Made by a program: the position numbers and the translations under genes. A stretch of 64,000 nucleotides of DNA from Trogon surrucura (Eukaryota > Chordata > Aves > Trogoniformes > Trogonidae). The stretch is from the NCBI GenBank assembly GCA_020746105.1, contig CM036617.1, positions 141,077,845 through 141,141,844 on the forward strand. Direction: 5' to 3'. The first letter of the stretch is position 1. Every line of letters begins with the position of its first letter. The notes under the pieces were generated by a model. The model saw only the letters and a program-made list of their open reading frames with translations, searched no databases and was not told the origin of the DNA. Below, one piece after another: positions 63,401-64,000 of the stretch.

Positions 63401-64000
63401 ATCAGATAGATGCAGGATATCAAGAGTCAGCTGGTCCTGAAGAGCAGCCTACATTTGCTCTACTTGTTTATGTTTCTTCCAGGAGGTCCACAGATGAGAG
63501 GTGGAGAAAATCTTCTCCAGTGGCTCAGATATTGGATCAAAATAACAAGATCTGCTCCTAGTCTTGGCTCTTATTTGCTACGTATCTGGGCAAGCCACTT
63601 CATTGCCTTGGGCTTATTTCCTGCTGTCTTGCATTCATCTGTTTTACGTTCCTAGATGATATGATGGTGACTTGCCCATCCTTTTAATGTCCTCCATGGT
63701 GCGGACTCTGTGTTAGACATTAATTTAGCTAAAAAATTAATTAGAAGGCACATACCAACTGACTCCCACACAGGTACCACCAGTAACAAATAAGCTGACA
63801 GCAAATAAGGCACTAAAAAATAAAAGACTGCCATCATTTTTAGTGTTTCCCTCTGCCTTCTGCCATCCCAATTATTGTTTTCAAACTCTTTTAAATGATC
63901 CTGATCATATTTTTGCTGTAGTTTCTGTTACTCACTTCCACAGAAGAAAGATGATGGGTTGGAATTTTGTTTTATCTTTCTAGTTGCCTATAGGTTTTTC

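Larger units (their letters stand above)
43994..64000 (-). other. WNT7B intron 1 (partial, at least 20 kb)
   Basis: From the exon 2 acceptor to the window edge I found no sequence encoding a WNT7B-type signal peptide and no large CpG island, so exon 1 should lie beyond 64000. The region holds a GC-richer patch (44790-45190), a 24-bp tandem repeat (44701-44760), a MIR fragment (47195-47310), poly(A) runs, a 411-bp CR1 (48890-49300), a tRNA-Ile/CR1 SINE (55880-56046) and a CR1-type tail (60434-60468). The interval 61-64 kb shows nothing recognisable. Confidence 0.8.

Noticed and set aside
1-64000. CRISPR arrays, operons, prophage or bacterial mobile systems
   Set aside because: The window is vertebrate intronic and flanking DNA; no spaced direct repeats or bacterial gene layout occur.

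Overview
This is AT-rich vertebrate nuclear DNA from one locus. It has low gene density, spliced exons, CR1 retrotransposon tails and scattered old SINE fragments. The abundance of CR1 3' ends carrying ATTCTATG-type tails points to a bird or other sauropsid. One SINE at 55880-56046 has a tRNA-Ile-like head fused to a CR1 tail, which resembles the passerine TguSINE1 family. A songbird is therefore the most likely source; this is an inference from one element recognised from memory.

The only gene I can support is WNT7B, on the minus strand. Its last three coding exons are at 43767-43993 (exon 2), 16353-16624 (exon 3) and 5177-5656 (exon 4, ending in TAA). Their phases fit exactly: 2 nt carried in from exon 1, 1 nt carried from exon 2 to exon 3, and phase 0 into exon 4. 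The exons encode residues 25-349 plus the completed Gly24 and Gly100 codons, giving the 349-residue length of vertebrate WNT7B. All 24 Wnt cysteines, the acylated serine (Ser206 by this numbering) and three N-glycosylation sequons (83, 127, 295) are present. Exon 1, with the start codon, the signal peptide and presumably the promoter, is not in the window and should lie beyond position 64000.

Layout from left to right: 1-3960 is sequence downstream of WNT7B, or a long 3' UTR, with one unusually long orphan ORF at 505-1245. The proposed 3' UTR is 3965-5176, followed by exon 4, then intron 3 (10.7 kb) with a MIR-like SINE and a duplicated 32-bp segment. Exon 3 follows, then intron 2 (27.1 kb) with a hAT-like MITE, two abutting CR1 fragments, another CR1 and an antisense MIR. 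Exon 2 comes next, and then at least 20 kb of intron 1 with a 411-bp CR1, a MIR fragment and the tRNA-Ile/CR1 SINE.

No novel gene system, CRISPR array, operon or viral gene was seen. The points most worth checking are the odd splice acceptor of exon 4, the lineage-informative SINE, the hAT-like MITE with its degenerate 8-bp target duplication, the 246-codon ORF, and several intron blocks that look like candidate regulatory elements.
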